Below, piece after piece: positions 21,718 through 46,620 of a DNA stretch of 64,000 bases (the first letter of the stretch is position 1; every line of letters starts with the position of its first letter). Below the pieces are notes generated by a model. That model was not told where the DNA came from. It was given only the letters and a program-made list of their open reading frames with translations, and searched no databases. Origin of the DNA: Myoxocephalus aenaeus. Taxonomy: Eukaryota > Chordata > Actinopteri > Perciformes > Cottidae. Made by a program: the position numbers and the translations under genes. The stretch lies in contig JBAMJR010000070.1 in NCBI GenBank assembly GCA_038501785.1, positions 4,379,501 through 4,443,500 on the forward strand. Direction: 5' to 3'.

Positions 21718-22640
21718 TAACAGGTGGCTGTTTGAGTCTGGAGGAAGTACGCTTGAAGCAGCAGCAGGAAATGATGCGAGCCAAGACGAATCAGAAACCG
21801 GTCTGAAAACTAATTAACTTTTTTTTTTAATGACATTTCAAGCATTATTATGCGAGTTCATACACAAGTGCTGTACAGGTGAACGGATAGAATAATCATC
21901 CAGGAAAACAATAAACAAACATCACTTAAAAAGAGTAAATAACAAACACATTTCTTATACTCTTTACAGGTGAACGGGTAAGAGAATCATAAAGATTACA
22001 ATAAACAAACGAAACGATCAACAACAACAAATGTAAATAAATGATCAAATTTCATGCACGTCACAAATTCAAAGTGCTTTAAAAGTAAACGGATCAAAAA
22101 AGCATCAAAGAATAAAATAAACCGACAACAATAATAAATAAATACAAAAACTCATCTTGCCTTTTTTCTTTTTTTACTATGCGTTTAAAAACAAACTTAA
22201 ACACATAAAAATATAACAATCACTTCTGTTTGGTGGTTGAATGTAAAGTACATAAGTATTCGCACAAAAAGTAAAAGTATTCATCATGCAGATGTTTTTA
22301 TAATTATATTATGACTAAATAGTCGTGTTTATCCCTTTAATGTTGCAGCTCATACATAATTACTTCATAGACAGCTGAGTAGTTTAATCTGCAATAATTA
22401 ATCACATTTTATTTATTGATAATATTTTGTAATCTGTGAAGTAAGACAAGTAATGCAGTAAAATGTCCCTCTGAAAAGTAGCGGAGTAGAAGTATTAAGT
22501 GTACTTCTGGTTGGAATTTTTGTGTAATACATATATTATTAAATATATATTATTAAATGTATTCATAGTGTTTATTTACCTTGTTGTTGTTGCAGGTGAG
22601 GAAGCAGCTGGTGGCGCAAACAGCTGTCCTGAAATGCTGA
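18730..22640 (+). CDS. Unrecognised small basic protein, 4-5 exons
   Basis: Plus-strand exons 18730-19118, 21107-21165, 21498-21581 and 21724-21806 join in matching phases with consensus acceptors and GTGAG donors. Exon 1 encodes a basic, Arg/Ser/Lys-rich, probably disordered segment (start MQATKVIKSNPVEVTRKSLE). Later exons encode a conserved-looking helical tail: SHKAFTVIPPNPKKRREIQ, then AEAELAALEELRLSRAMAYV, then NPSSVGGCLSLEEVRLKQQQ. The simplest stop is at 21806 (204 residues). Alternatively, exon 4 is cut after 21800 at a weak GTCTGA donor and joined in phase to 22596-22640 (VRKQLVAQTAVLKC), giving 217 residues; a poly(A) signal right after favours that form. No signal peptide or membrane segment is seen. 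I do not recognise the family. The RFX-like palindrome hints at a ciliary role, which is inference only. Confidence 0.65.
19300..19700. repeat. Degenerate A-rich tandem repeat (ACAAAATGACTA type)
   Basis: Loose repeats of the ACACAAAATGACTAAAA and TACAAAAAGAT kind lie in the first intron of the unrecognised gene. Similar sequence reappears at 20760-20910 after about 1 kb of other repeats, as if interrupted. Confidence 0.55.
19735..20235. repeat. Probable dispersed repeat, class unknown
   Basis: A purine-rich block (for example GAGGACCCAAACACTGAAGC and GGGAACACAGAGGACACACA) has the look of an interspersed fish repeat and interrupts the A-rich repeat. No transposase or RT coding is visible, and the ends are uncertain. 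Confidence 0.35.
20585..20755. mobile_element. LINE 3'-tail-like dispersed repeat
   Basis: The order CGGACAGGTCGCCAGTC, CATTCACACTCACATTCACA, AATTTAGAGTC, GAGAACATGCAAACTCCAC and GGATCCGAACCCGGG is the characteristic 3' tail of a very common teleost L2/CR1-type repeat. Only this tail remains; it carries no coding capacity. Confidence 0.6.
21587..21717. repeat. Two dinucleotide tracts flanking an intron, (AC)n and (TG)n
   Basis: (AC)n at about 21587-21639 begins five bases into the intron after the donor at 21582, and (TG)n at about 21690-21717 lies just before the acceptor at 21723. The tracts are complementary and could pair across this very short intron (about 142 bp). Confidence 0.85.
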
Positions 22641-22728
22641 GTCAGCTCTCCTCCGTCTCTTCTGGCAGCTCAACTCAAAGTCACCTGGTTTTAAACTTGA
22701 TTCACATCATATCTAAATACTGAATGTC

Positions 22729-22734
22729 AATAAA
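22729..22734 (+). terminator. AATAAA poly(A) signal of the unrecognised gene
   Basis: A canonical hexamer lies 89 nt after the stop of the optional fifth exon (22596-22640) and about 920 nt after the stop at 21806, which supports 22596 as the start of the terminal exon. Confidence 0.55.
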
Positions 22735-22749
22735 ATACATGTACAGAAA

Positions 22750-25230
22750 CACGTCATTTTTATACAAAGTCATATAGAAATATACAGTTGTTTAGGGTGT
22801 TTTGTATAATGTATTTTGTATATATAATGTATGTTAAAAAGTTAGTTCACTGCAAATAAACTAAAAAAATCTGGACATGGATTCTTTATAAACAGCAACC
22901 TGAAAGATTTTCATCTTTGTATTAATGTAGAAAGAAACACAAATGGATTCATAATTAATTCATTAATGGACCCCACCCATAAAAAAATCAAATTTATGAA
23001 AGAATGCAAAAAGCTTTCCAGAAGTAATAAAGCATTCAATTCATGCTTGTATTCTGATATCAAGTCTGGTTTGAGTCTCAACTGTTGATGAGGCTCATGG
23101 GAAATGTAGTATTTGGCACCATTAAATCCAGCAAACTTGATTTGTCAGGAACTAATTCCTAGTTTGAAGTTTTGCTCACATAAAAGGTAGCAATGACACA
23201 ATTTAAAGATCTATTCTGTTACAAGTAAAAGTCTAGCATACTGAATTCTACTTGTGCAAAAGTAAAATGTTAAAGCATCAAAGTGAAAGTACTCACTATG
23301 CAACATGTAAGCAGTATTTTAATATTGCAGCTAGCTGCAGTAGACATCTTTTTTTATTCATATTATAAATGGTTTAATTTACTTTAGAACTACAACCCAC
23401 TCCAGTAATATAGATGTTTTTATTTTATTAAATTACATAGTATTTATTTTCATTTTATTTACTTTTTTACTTCTTTTTTTTTAAACTGAATTTTTCCATA
23501 ACTTATAAATATTTATCCTGTGAATCAGCTGTTGTTGTCTTTGTTTTTTGTCTGGGTGGATGCATGTGTTCAATAAAAAACAGCTTTGAAAGAAAGTACA
23601 AATACTTCAGAAGTGTACTTAAATACATAGTTGAGTAAATGTGCTTAGTTCCAATCCACGTTAAGATGTTTAGTAGTGTTGTATAGTTATTTTGACTAAA
23701 ACAAATTGTTTTCTGTTCTAGAAACACAGATTTTCTTGCAGAGTAACTAGAAAACTACACATTTACTATGTTTTGGCCTGTGACTCCTTATATTTTTCTG
23801 CATATGGTCATCAAATTGACAAGTATACTACATTTTTGGCACTCACAAAAAAGGCCACCCTTGCTTTAAGGTTTGGTTGTAGTAAAGTTTTGAGTAAATG
23901 TCCAGGGAATGAAGTTAAGTTCATTAATTGTCCTCCTGAGTCACATAAGAAGGACATTGTTTGTTTTGCATGTTCTGTAGTTCTCTCGTCCCACCAGTAG
24001 AGGTCGCTTTCTGCCTGTTTCAGAGGCAGAAAGCGCGACAGTGAGTGGGACAGTGACGATGACCACACAGCATATTGTGTAATTGAATACTGGCTTGTGC
24101 TTGGAGAACATTTGGTTCCCTCCAGGAATAAGCTATGATGAATAAAACATCAATATTATGATCTCAGAATAGACCTTGAAATACCATAACAGAAAGATGA
24201 GGTCACAGGCAGACAAACACAAATATCTGTGTGTTTATTAGGATGTAGGTCCTGATGTGACTCTGACAGTCTTTGCATAACACACACATAAACCAGATTA
24301 AAAGGACAGCTACATGTCAGCATCCTGCGTTTTTTTTTTTTTGTCTTCCTCTGGCATGCATAATGAGAATGTCATACTAGGTGACTGAAACACCCAAACG
24401 CGCATGCGTGAGATATATTGCAATATTTGTAGTTGAAGCGGCTGTAATTTGTTTTCTGCCGCCATGGTTGTAGTCCAAACGCAGACGCCATTCTGTGACG
24501 CCGTCGCCGCATTCAGGGAGTCCTCGTTTGCTCGGACGTTTTAACGCCATGTATATATAAGCTTATTATATCATAGACAATACTTATAAGCTTATTATAT
24601 CATAGACACTACTTATAAGCGTATTATACATAGGATTTAAATCGGTTTGGGGTGTAAAATACGGCACCTTATGTAACAAAGCATATTTATATATATATAA
24701 TATATATATATCGCACACAAGAAAAATTAAAACAACAACTAAAAAGAGTAAATAGAAAAATACATGTCTTATCCTCGGAAATTCAAAGTGCTTTACAGGT
24801 GAACAGATAAAACAATCCTCAAAAAACACAATGAACAAACAACAACTACAAAAATATCCTGAAATTAGTTAATATATATTTAAGTAAAAGATACTTAAAA
24901 CATTCTATACATATATATCTTTATTATTATCAAAAATAATAATAATATATAAACACTATAATAATAATATTAAGGATTTACTGTGAGGTGAACAATAAAT
25001 AAAATACAACTTGAATTAGAAGCCAAGAAAAAAAAACGTTAAAATAAAAAGTATTCAATTTAAAGTACAAATAACAATAAGACGTTGTACAAGGGTCATA
25101 AGACCACAACAAAAACATGACAATAATATATTTTTGTGAAATCATGATCGTTATGTATTATAATTATATTTGGACTTAAGATCTTGCACAATAAACATAA
25201 AAACGCCCGTGACGCCCAAATTTCCCACGG
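22750..25230. other. Intergenic between the unrecognised gene and CUL1
   Basis: AT-rich, no gene supported. A short CpG-bearing patch with GCCGCCATGGTTG (YY1-type) sits at about 24440-24545. It is followed at 24555-24625 by two and a half tandem copies of a roughly 33-bp unit containing AGCTTATTATATCATAGACA. Confidence 0.5.
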
Positions 25231-25396
25231 TGCCTGAATGCGACGTGATTCGGTGGCTGCCGAGCTGATCTTTGTGCGAACGAAGCGGAGCGCAGTTAGC
25301 AACGGAGGAGCAGAAACACGGCAGAGGAGGCAGCTTCTGGGGCCTACAAACACACATATACGGCAACTACACGGCAACAGCGGCGCTCCTAAAATG
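25230..25396 (+). promoter_or_regulatory. CpG-rich putative promoter / untranslated first exon of CUL1
   Basis: A CpG-rich block with GCGACGTGATTCGG and related boxes ends in AAAATG|GTGAGG, a good donor. The nearest downstream gene on this strand is CUL1, whose coding start lies 8.2 kb further on, so this fits a noncoding exon 1. The transcription start is not defined by sequence alone. Confidence 0.5.
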
Positions 25397-25879
25397 GTGA
25401 GGAGACGCTTTATTTGTTTTGTGAACACATACCAGCGTTATTTATTGTTTTTTTGTGTGTGTTTTTACCACAAGAAGCGATCCAAACCGTAAGCTAACGA
25501 GCTAATGCTAAACGGCTAGCGGACTGTTTTCCTGACTCATTATTGAGCAGCTCGAGGAAGCTAAGGCTCGAGGAAGCTAAGGCTGCCATTTTACACCGAC
25601 AACACGGGCAGTTGGTGTCCCCCTGACCGGGAAATATCCCGTAAATATTCTCCATAACATCGCACTTGTATCCCTAACGGTTTTTAAAATAATCCCACGT
25701 GTTCTAAAATGCGTTGGATTTTGATTCGAAGCCGCCGAAGCTAGCTGGCTCATGTTGCGTAGCTAGGGTTGGACGTGTTGGGGGGATAATCCTGAATAAA
25801 TGCTCAGAAAGGCGGTGAATGTACAGGATGGGTTGTGTGTTAGGGAGGTTACATCAGGAAGAGTCCCGAGCTCGTTGTT

Positions 25880-26484
25880 AAAACCCATCGGCCTTGTGTC
25901 TCTGTGGAAAGGAAGCTGTTTTAACCCTCACACACTCTTTTGCATACCTGTTAAAATAAATACCTGGTGCCTTCTAGGCCTGGAGATGTTGGAGAGGGTA
26001 TAGGAAGAAAGAAAATGCACTTCTTTTTGGATAAGAACCCTCTGCTGGTGTTTCCTGACTGTCTCTTTCCCCTTTTTTTTATTTTGAAATACAGTTTGCA
26101 TACCGGTTTTACTAATTTTACATTGGCATCCGTTACTTTTTGGGTGAGTGAAGTTTGTAAATGCTGAAACTCATCGGCCGTGTGTCTCTGTGGAGAGGAA
26201 GGTGGTTTTTAACCCCCACACACTCTTTGAATACCTGTTAAAATAAATACCTGGTGCCTTCTATGACGATGTTGACGAGGAGAATGGGAAGGAACAACAG
26301 ACACTTTTTTTTTTTTGATAAGACCCCTCTGCTGGTGGAAACTATTGTTGGTTGCTGACTGTCTCTTTCTCCTTTTTTAGAATTTAAAAGGGACCATAAA
26401 GTTTGCACACCGGTTTTACTAATTCCACATTTGCATCCATTACCTTTTTTTTTTTTTTTGTGTGAGTGAAGTTTGTAAAGGCTG
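25880..26484. repeat. Tandem segmental duplication, about 300-bp unit, in CUL1 intron 1
   Basis: The block 25880-26165 (CATCGGCCTTGTGTCTCTGT to GTGAGTGAAGTTTGTAAATG) is repeated at 26168-26484 with many substitutions and small indels but the same order of landmarks: AAATACCTGGTGCCTTCTA, CTCTGCTGGTG, CTGACTGTCTCTTTC, CACCGGTTTTACTAATT. Fragments of a third, more diverged copy are seen at about 26700-26860. Confidence 0.8.
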
Positions 26485-26499
26485 ATGTGCCAATAATAG

Positions 26500-29011
26500 T
26501 AAGCAAACAAGATGTGGTGAGTCTCACACTCTCATCCAATATTGTCTTTTTAATATTTAATTATAGTTTTAGACCGCTGTTTTTAATATTATTTACACAT
26601 ACTGGCTACCATGTTTTTTTTGTTATGCGCTTCAAGTAAGCTGAAAAGTCCACACCAACATGGGTTGGTATAAATATGCATTTGTGGAAGATCGGATTGT
26701 TTTAAACTGGTTTATGACCCCCACACTCAAAGGAATAAGAGTCATGGTATAAAATAGTCGTTTCCAGGTCTGGAGATGTTTGCATTTGAGTCTATTTTAG
26801 TTTTTCCTGAACCATTAGGACTCTCTGTTTGCTGCTGACTGGCTTTTTGTCTCGACTGTTAAACCCTTATTTAAAAGGGGAACAGTGGTTGTCTGTCTTG
26901 GTCGAAAATGTGTATTCATCAAATAATTTTACGGTGGTCAATAATACATTCTGCACTTGTGCAGACGGAGATGTACAGTATTTGAAAGCTACGCTAAGAA
27001 ATCAGATTTTTCCCTCCCCCGGTAGTGTTGGTTGATAAAACACTTAGTTAAAACAAGTGGAACTTTTCAAACATGCCTTTTAGTTTAGAGAAGGATTAAA
27101 AGACACATAATCATTTATTATATATCTTGGATGACTTGTGTTAAGTTACACATTACATGAGGGATAGACTACACGTCATTTTACAGTCAAACAGATGTTA
27201 TGTATATGATACTACACCTGTATGTACATTTATTTTTAAAGCTGTCAATTTCTACAATAATACAGACATTCTTTTGGATAATTCAAGCAAGGACCCTTTT
27301 CATTTCTTTCACATGTTTAAACTGAAAGTCAGCCATCAGTGTCGGATCAAGAGTTCTTTTCATGGTCTTCAGCTGCTTTTTTAAGTTTGCCTCTTTTAGA
27401 AGAGGACTGCAGTTCTTTCCCAGTGTCCATATTGGGATATGAGGCGTAATTGAACATGTATAGACGCATCTTATCCTCTCAGAAGCAACCTCTTTGAGTG
27501 GGCTGGTCTGTGAGAGTTTTTACAGGCCACAGGGTGGGTGTTTGTTGCCGCTTCCATGAGTAAAGAACATCTGCTGTAGGATGATAATTTAGTATATTTA
27601 CTGATAAGGCAGATGCAGACTTGTCCATTTTTGCATATGGCTGTTAACCTTCCTATAATTTACATTGAGTTGGTGTTTGAAGGAAAACTTTGCCGGCAAA
27701 GTCGTCCAGCTTATATTGAGGCCAACACAACGGCGATTTCTGCTGCTGTAGCGTGAATCAATAGCAGTCTATTGCCTTTGATTACAAACGGGGTGAATAA
27801 ACTGTAAGAATGTGGGGCGCATATTTTGATACTCTATTATAATATCTTTAAGATTTCAGTGGCAGTGTATTTCAGCTGCCAATATATCCCCAATCAAATA
27901 ATGCTCCCACTGCAGAATCATTATATAGGAGGCCTCAACTCGCACCAAACTGTAAGAATTTAGGGAGAATATTTTCAAAATAGCAACCCACAGTTTTGTT
28001 TACATGTTGTCTTGTACAACAGTTTGACAAAGTAAAATGAGTTTGAATGAACTGGTCAGTTGGATTTCTTTTGGGATAAAAATTAATCGTTTTAGATTTA
28101 TCAATTAAACTAGTCAATAGGTTGTTGGAGAAAATTCTTTTGCATTCAAAGACTCCCCGTCTCGCTGCCTTGAGAGGAATGTTGTCATATTTAATGCAGT
28201 GGGGCGGGGGGGGAATAAATCTATTAAAATCCTTCAGCGATATGTGCACATGTTGCGCCTTTCGTAACCGCTCACTCGCACATGCAGAGTTTAGTCGACG
28301 GATGCTTTCTCTGCTCAACCTCATGCTGGCACGCATCGGTCTGCATTAGTGTTTGGCAGCGTCAAAGCGACCCGCGCTCCCTCTAGGGCAGCGCTTATTG
28401 GCAAATCAGCAATATGTAAACATGCTGAAATGGATGGTGCTTGTTGACGGTGTGTGTGTGTGTGTGTGTGCAAAACGTGCAGTCAAGTCGCGTCGGCTGC
28501 GATCGAGCTGTCCTCCCGCCATCTTTTACCCGGCCCGACCCCTGCAGGGTCCGTCTGCTTAATATGCGCACGGTGCCGCGGAGCGACAGCCCCGAGGGCG
28601 GCGGTTGTAAAGTCGGTCCGAATGCCGCGGGGCGAGTCTGCGCTCGGCCGCTCTTCCGAATGCTGAGCGGAGCGACAGAAATCAAAAGCTGCTTACGCTG
28701 ATGACATGTCTTCCCCTCGTCGCCTAACCCGGGCGCACGGTCGGTTCGCATACGCCTGCACGCCGAAAGCCTCATCGCTGCTCATGACTCACCCATCGCA
28801 GTTGGATGTCGCCGAAAACCTACGGAGAGGGAGATCCAACTCCCTAAATGTGTTGCTTTTGTTATTGTTTGTGTTTTTTAAGAAGTAGGTTATTAGGTTG
28901 TTGAGTCTGGTGAACGCGCGGTGACCAGGGTAATCTGATTTACCGGGCTGAGTGGTCGTTGCACTGCTCTTTCTCTCTCTCTCTCTCTCTCCACCGTCTG
29001 CATGCTTTCAG
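26500..29011. other. CUL1 5' intron
   Basis: No coding exon is supported. A CpG-rich patch at about 28480-28700, preceded by a short (TG)n at 28449-28470, could be an alternative promoter. A TC-rich tract at 28969-28992 precedes the next putative exon. Confidence 0.4.
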
Positions 29012-29111
29012 ACGCTCTTTAGCTCCCAGATTGTGGCAACACCTACTCTATCACAATGGCAGTGAAGCATTCTTCAGTGTCTGAGAGCAGAAACAAGCCG
29101 GCTGAATGCAG
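29012..29111 (+). other. Putative second 5' UTR exon of CUL1, containing an upstream ATG
   Basis: A pyrimidine-rich acceptor (CTTTCAG) precedes 100 bp ending at GCAG|GTGAGG. The ATG at 29056 is in a strong context (CACAATGG). If this exon is spliced to the CUL1 start exon at 33323, the upstream frame stays open for 98 codons and ends at 33563, before the CUL1 ATG at 33635. Confidence 0.45.
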
Positions 29112-32100
29112 GTGAGGTTTGTCTGATGGATAAATCACATGGAAGTCTTCACACGAGTCATCTTGTTGCTGTGGACTTTAAATAGCAGGGAAATAACTAA
29201 ATTTATGGGCGATTTTATTTTTTTAACGCGAAGAAGTACATTTTAATTGCACACTGCTAACAAGAAGTTTTATTTAGTTTGTAGCTGATGGACGTTTGTA
29301 AGCATCAGGATGGGTTGCTGCTTTCTCCTCTGTCCCCAGTTAATCTCTTCCATCCCTCCACGTCCACGGAGAGCTATTTTTAATGATAGTGGTCTTTATT
29401 TTATTTTTTTTCCCCGATGGCGCCAGTCATTTTTACTGCCGGCTGTGACGTCCTCAGGGGATCGTAGTCACATGCATCAATTCCAACTTCCTCCCTCTCT
29501 CCCCGGTCCTGATTCTGATACTTCAAATCTGATATAGAGTTCGCAACAAATACATTCCCTTATCTTTACACCTCACCGCATTAAAGGCATTGTTATGATT
29601 AAAAGCTAAGGTAACACAAGGCCTCGACGTAATCGATAACACAGAAGTTGACAATTAAATTGTATTTAATGTGTACCCAATCCTCTTTGCTCGCTTCATC
29701 CGACCAACGGTCTTATTTGAAGACGAAAAGAGATGTTGTGTTTCTTCTGACCGATGGCGGCGGCGCCAATATTGGCGAACCCCCGGCACGGTATTCCCGT
29801 TTCACAACAAACTTTCTAGAAACCGATGCGTGTCGCCGTGGAGCTGATAACGGGTCAGATACCGTAGAGGAGACGCGTATCGAATACCCTCCGGTGTGGG
29901 AATCTGAAATCTGATCCCAGCGCTGCTGTGAAGGGCACCTTTCTTCAACCGCCGGCGAACGGGCGCCACGGGACACGGCGAGAACGAAACGCTCTTGCCT
30001 CCCGTCTGTCGAGCGGCTACTCGGGGAAAGGTATTGTCTGCCCCCAGTTGCCATGGCAACTGCCGGAGCACCTCAGGTAGGTAGGTAGGTAGGTAGGTAG
30101 AGGCTGATGATGACGAGGAGCGGAGGCTGAAGCGGTGTCTGGAGTCTGGGCCGAGCTGCCGGCAGGTTCATCGTTACCCGACACGCCGGCCGGCATCCTC
30201 GTCCTGCGTGAGCCGATGACGTTGAATTTCGGGTAGTAGATTTGATATCAGTCTGTCAATGAGTTTACATTTTTATGAAACTCTCAGCGAAATGCAATCC
30301 CCTCCAGCTCCTTCTCTTCGTGCATTATTCACCATGAAGCACCGGCACACAGAGAGAGAGTCACCGGGTTGAAAGCCGGCCCGCCTTTCCCCACATTTTA
30401 AATGAACACAAATCGCCTGTGATGTTCACATTTTTAAAGTGCTTTCAGAAAACTCTGCCGCATATCAAATGCCACGCTTCCTAAACTCGCAGCCGGCCGG
30501 CAATCGAGACGTTTTAGGCTTCGCTTCCGGTCAGACGGGCGAGCCGCTGTGCGAGCGCGACCGCGATGAACTTTCCTGAATGTTGCGACGGCTGTCCAGA
30601 GAAATGACTCAACTATCACACACGCATGCGAGGAATCCAATATCGCCAGCGTCTCACATCGTGGCAGTTTAAGTTTGTTGGATTCACATTCGCCCCCTGG
30701 AGGGTTTTTTCTGCATTAAACGACAAATAAGAATGAACCATCTGGTTGGGAAGTTAAACTGGCCTCAGAGTTGGAGTATTAACACAGCCTCTGTACCTTT
30801 TTGTGGACCTGGAATTACTTCCTGTGTTTGTGCTGGGGAAACGGTGGTAGCTGGACAACGTGTTTTTATTGCTTAATCCTGCTGGATGAATACGAAAAAA
30901 AGGCTTTATGTCGCACAGGCTCTGGAGCTTTAGAGCTGCTTTCTGATTGAGGTTGGACGTGGAGAAGACGACAGATTTTAGTGACTGATGAAGGCCCAGT
31001 CCAGGTCTTGATGTGCCTGGAGCCGACTGCTGTGTCATGGCTTTCCCCCTCTTCTTTACCGTCTCACCCGTAGTGCGTGGATAACTAAACGTAGAGGACG
31101 TGCTGCAATATCTGCATTGAAAAATTGTGCAGTGCTAGAGTTTTTCCCCGACAACCGGTGTTCTCATTTTCGTCGTCTTTGGGGAAATGGTTTTGCAAGA
31201 AAGACTGAACGAATACAGACGCATTCTGTTGTTGGGAAAGTTATCGCTTTACCGGCACGGTTTATTTCTCTGCTGAGTGTTTGTTTGTCATTATTTTACA
31301 CTGAAAAAATCCCACCAGAACATTGATGTCTTTTTTTTTTTTTAAATGCGCTGGTATCTGATCAGTACTCTGTATGGACCGATGCGCACTTTCAGGTGTT
31401 TAAAATCTGTATCGGGATGGAAAAAATCAACAGAAAATGCTCACCAGCTATGTTAGAGAAAAGTTAAATGACTTGAACGATTAACTGATTACTGTTTTGT
31501 TTCTCGGAGGTTTAACTGATAAAAAAACAAGTTTGTTAAACTTGAATGAGTCATTTCAAAGCAGCATTCATTTGTCTTTTTTATAATAGTGAAGTGAATA
31601 TATTTGGGATTTTCTTAACTGTTGATCAAACAAAACAAGCACTTTTGAACTTGTGACTAGCATTTTTCACAATTTTCTGATATTTCACAGATTTATTAAT
31701 GATAAATAATTGCTATTTGCGGCCCTAAATATGTCCCAAATAAAACCATCTTCACATGAATTAAAAAACCTGTTTTGTTTACAATAAATTGAACGCTCAT
31801 TTATTTCAGTGTCACACACTTTTCTGCTGTGATATTGGAGTTAAACAGCGACATTACTGCCATGTTCTGCTTTTGTGTTTGGGGAAGGGAACAGCTGAGA
31901 CAATTAGTTGGTCGGTCGAATAGCAAAAGAATCCAACCAGACGTCAGACGTTGAGTCACCGCTCGGCGTCAACAGGGACAGGAAGTAAACGGAGCCGGTC
32001 ACTCGGCTTCCTCCACTAACAGGCTGTTGCACTTGGGTCACGTCCTGAGTCTCCGGCCTAATAGCGGTGAATTGCCAGATACGGGCAGCTAAATATAGCA

Positions 32101-33322
32101 GCGCTGCCTACATGTACACAGCAGTTTCTACCAATATTCACAATACAAGCCCTTAAATGGGTCTCATTAGTTTTGTCAGCAGTCTTTCTTCCTGTTTTTT
32201 GTTTTCACGCAGAGCCGCCCAAAGTTTTCACAGTTGCCTCAAATGAAAGACACCAGATTTATTTGCTGTTTTTGGCAAATTAAAGGGCTGCAACTACTGG
32301 TTTTGATTCCCTGTTGGAAATGAAATTAGCACATGTGTGAATGAGTCGTGTGAAGGGAAAACTAATGCATCTCTTTCATGTGTAGTGTGAACACGACTTT
32401 AAAGCCCATCTGGCATCAGAATGATAGGATTTCTGTATTTTTTTAGTTTGATCAGTTTCCAAAAAAGCCCAATTGCATCCACCCTGCTTCAGTTTAGCAA
32501 ACACAATAAAACATGAAAAAGTCCCACACTTTATTGGTATTCTGTGCAAATGCTTGTGTAGTTATTAAAGCCGGTTTCTCTCTCGCTCACTCTGGCTTGA
32601 AAGATGTCGATGCTGCAACACTTTAGCCGCCTACCTTCTCCTCTTGTCCTCACCGCAGGGATGAAATTACAGCTTCAGGTCTGTCAATTTAGCCGTAATG
32701 ACGTGCCACTGTTAACCCAGCTGCGTTTACTCTTGTGATAGTGTCTCGGTCGTGACCCGACCTCGGGCTGATGGGCGATTTCATATATTGATATCGTGAT
32801 GAGATATCACGTTCGATTTTTGACATCGTGCTGCATTTTCCTGGTTTTAAATGCTGCGTTAAAGTAACTTCAAGATCTGGTCAAAAGTATCAGTTTTAAC
32901 CGGACCTCTTATTAAACAGGGTTAGGGGTAAAAGTCACAAATGTGCCAAAAAGTGTCTTTTACCAACGTGATAAAATTGTGGCTTGGGCGAGATTTTTAG
33001 ACGAGGTAGACTTGGCTCCTGGTGCCCCGTCTCCACTGGACTAGCGGAGGTGTTGAAGTGGACTAATCTGTTATTAGCTGGGTGACGTCAGGGTCTGGTC
33101 GGCACCTTGTGTGTACATGGATCAGAGCCAGGTTTCGGCACATAAGACCACATAACTGACCTGGCTAACTGGTAATATAAACTGTGGAAACGGATTCTTG
33201 TGATTCTGAGATTTAAAATGAACCTTTTTAGCGTCACAGGTCCTCTGGTCATGTTTTTGTTGTCTCTTTTTATTCCTTGGCAATAACAAGTCAAAATGCA
33301 TTTCTTTTCTTTTTGTCGGCAG
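29112..33322. other. CUL1 5' intron, no exon recognised
   Basis: Unique-looking sequence with moderate CpG content between 29.7 and 30.6 kb, a (GTAG)n tract at about 30074-30100, and no convincing coding exon or element on either strand. Confidence 0.45.
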
Positions 33323-33634
33323 GTCATCTGGTGAGGCGCCGCCACAGGTTTTAAGAGGAGTGGCACACAGCGCCACGCAAACAGCGGCAACCCAGGCGTG
33401 CCGAGTGGGACCGCGTCCCGCCTCGCAACCCGACGACCGGCTTCCCGACGCGCCGCTGCCGCCGCCGCCAGATGGACAGCGCACTCTGAGAGCAGCGCGA
33501 GCCAGGACCGAAAACCAACCCGAGAAGACGTGCCCGTGGGGGGCGGGACGGGGCGGTGGGTAGAACGCCCACCGGAGCAGGAAAGGGAGGGCACTTGTTC
33601 GGTCAGGGAGCGGAGAGGACGAGCGGTACCCACG

Positions 33635-46266
<12,632 letters not shown>

Positions 46267-46387
46267 ACGTCCTCCTTCCTTCCTTCCCTCCTCCCTCCTT
46301 CCCTCCCGCCCACCCACCGGCTCTCCTCCGTTTTATTTGTTATCTTCATTTTTTCTTTTCTTTTTTCTTTTAATTTTATGTCTGAGT

Positions 46388-46393
46388 AATAAA
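46388..46393 (+). terminator. cul1: AATAAA poly(A) signal of CUL1
   Basis: A canonical hexamer lies 122 nt after the CUL1 stop codon, with a GT-rich stretch (TGTTGTGAGTGTGTC) about 25 nt downstream as expected. Confidence 0.75.
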
Positions 46394-46589
46394 GTGAGGA
46401 TCCCTCTGAGCGGCGGACATGTTGTGAGTGTGTCGCTGATCATGTGACCGCGCTGATATGAAAATCAACTGTAAGGGAGGGGGCGGGGGAGGGGGTGAAC
46501 TTTCTGCTCTCCTTTAGCAACGAAGGAACGCCCCTCCTGTCGAGACCGGGAAACCCCGTCTTACACGCTCGCCTGTCCCGATCCGTCGG

Positions 46590-46620
<31 letters not shown>

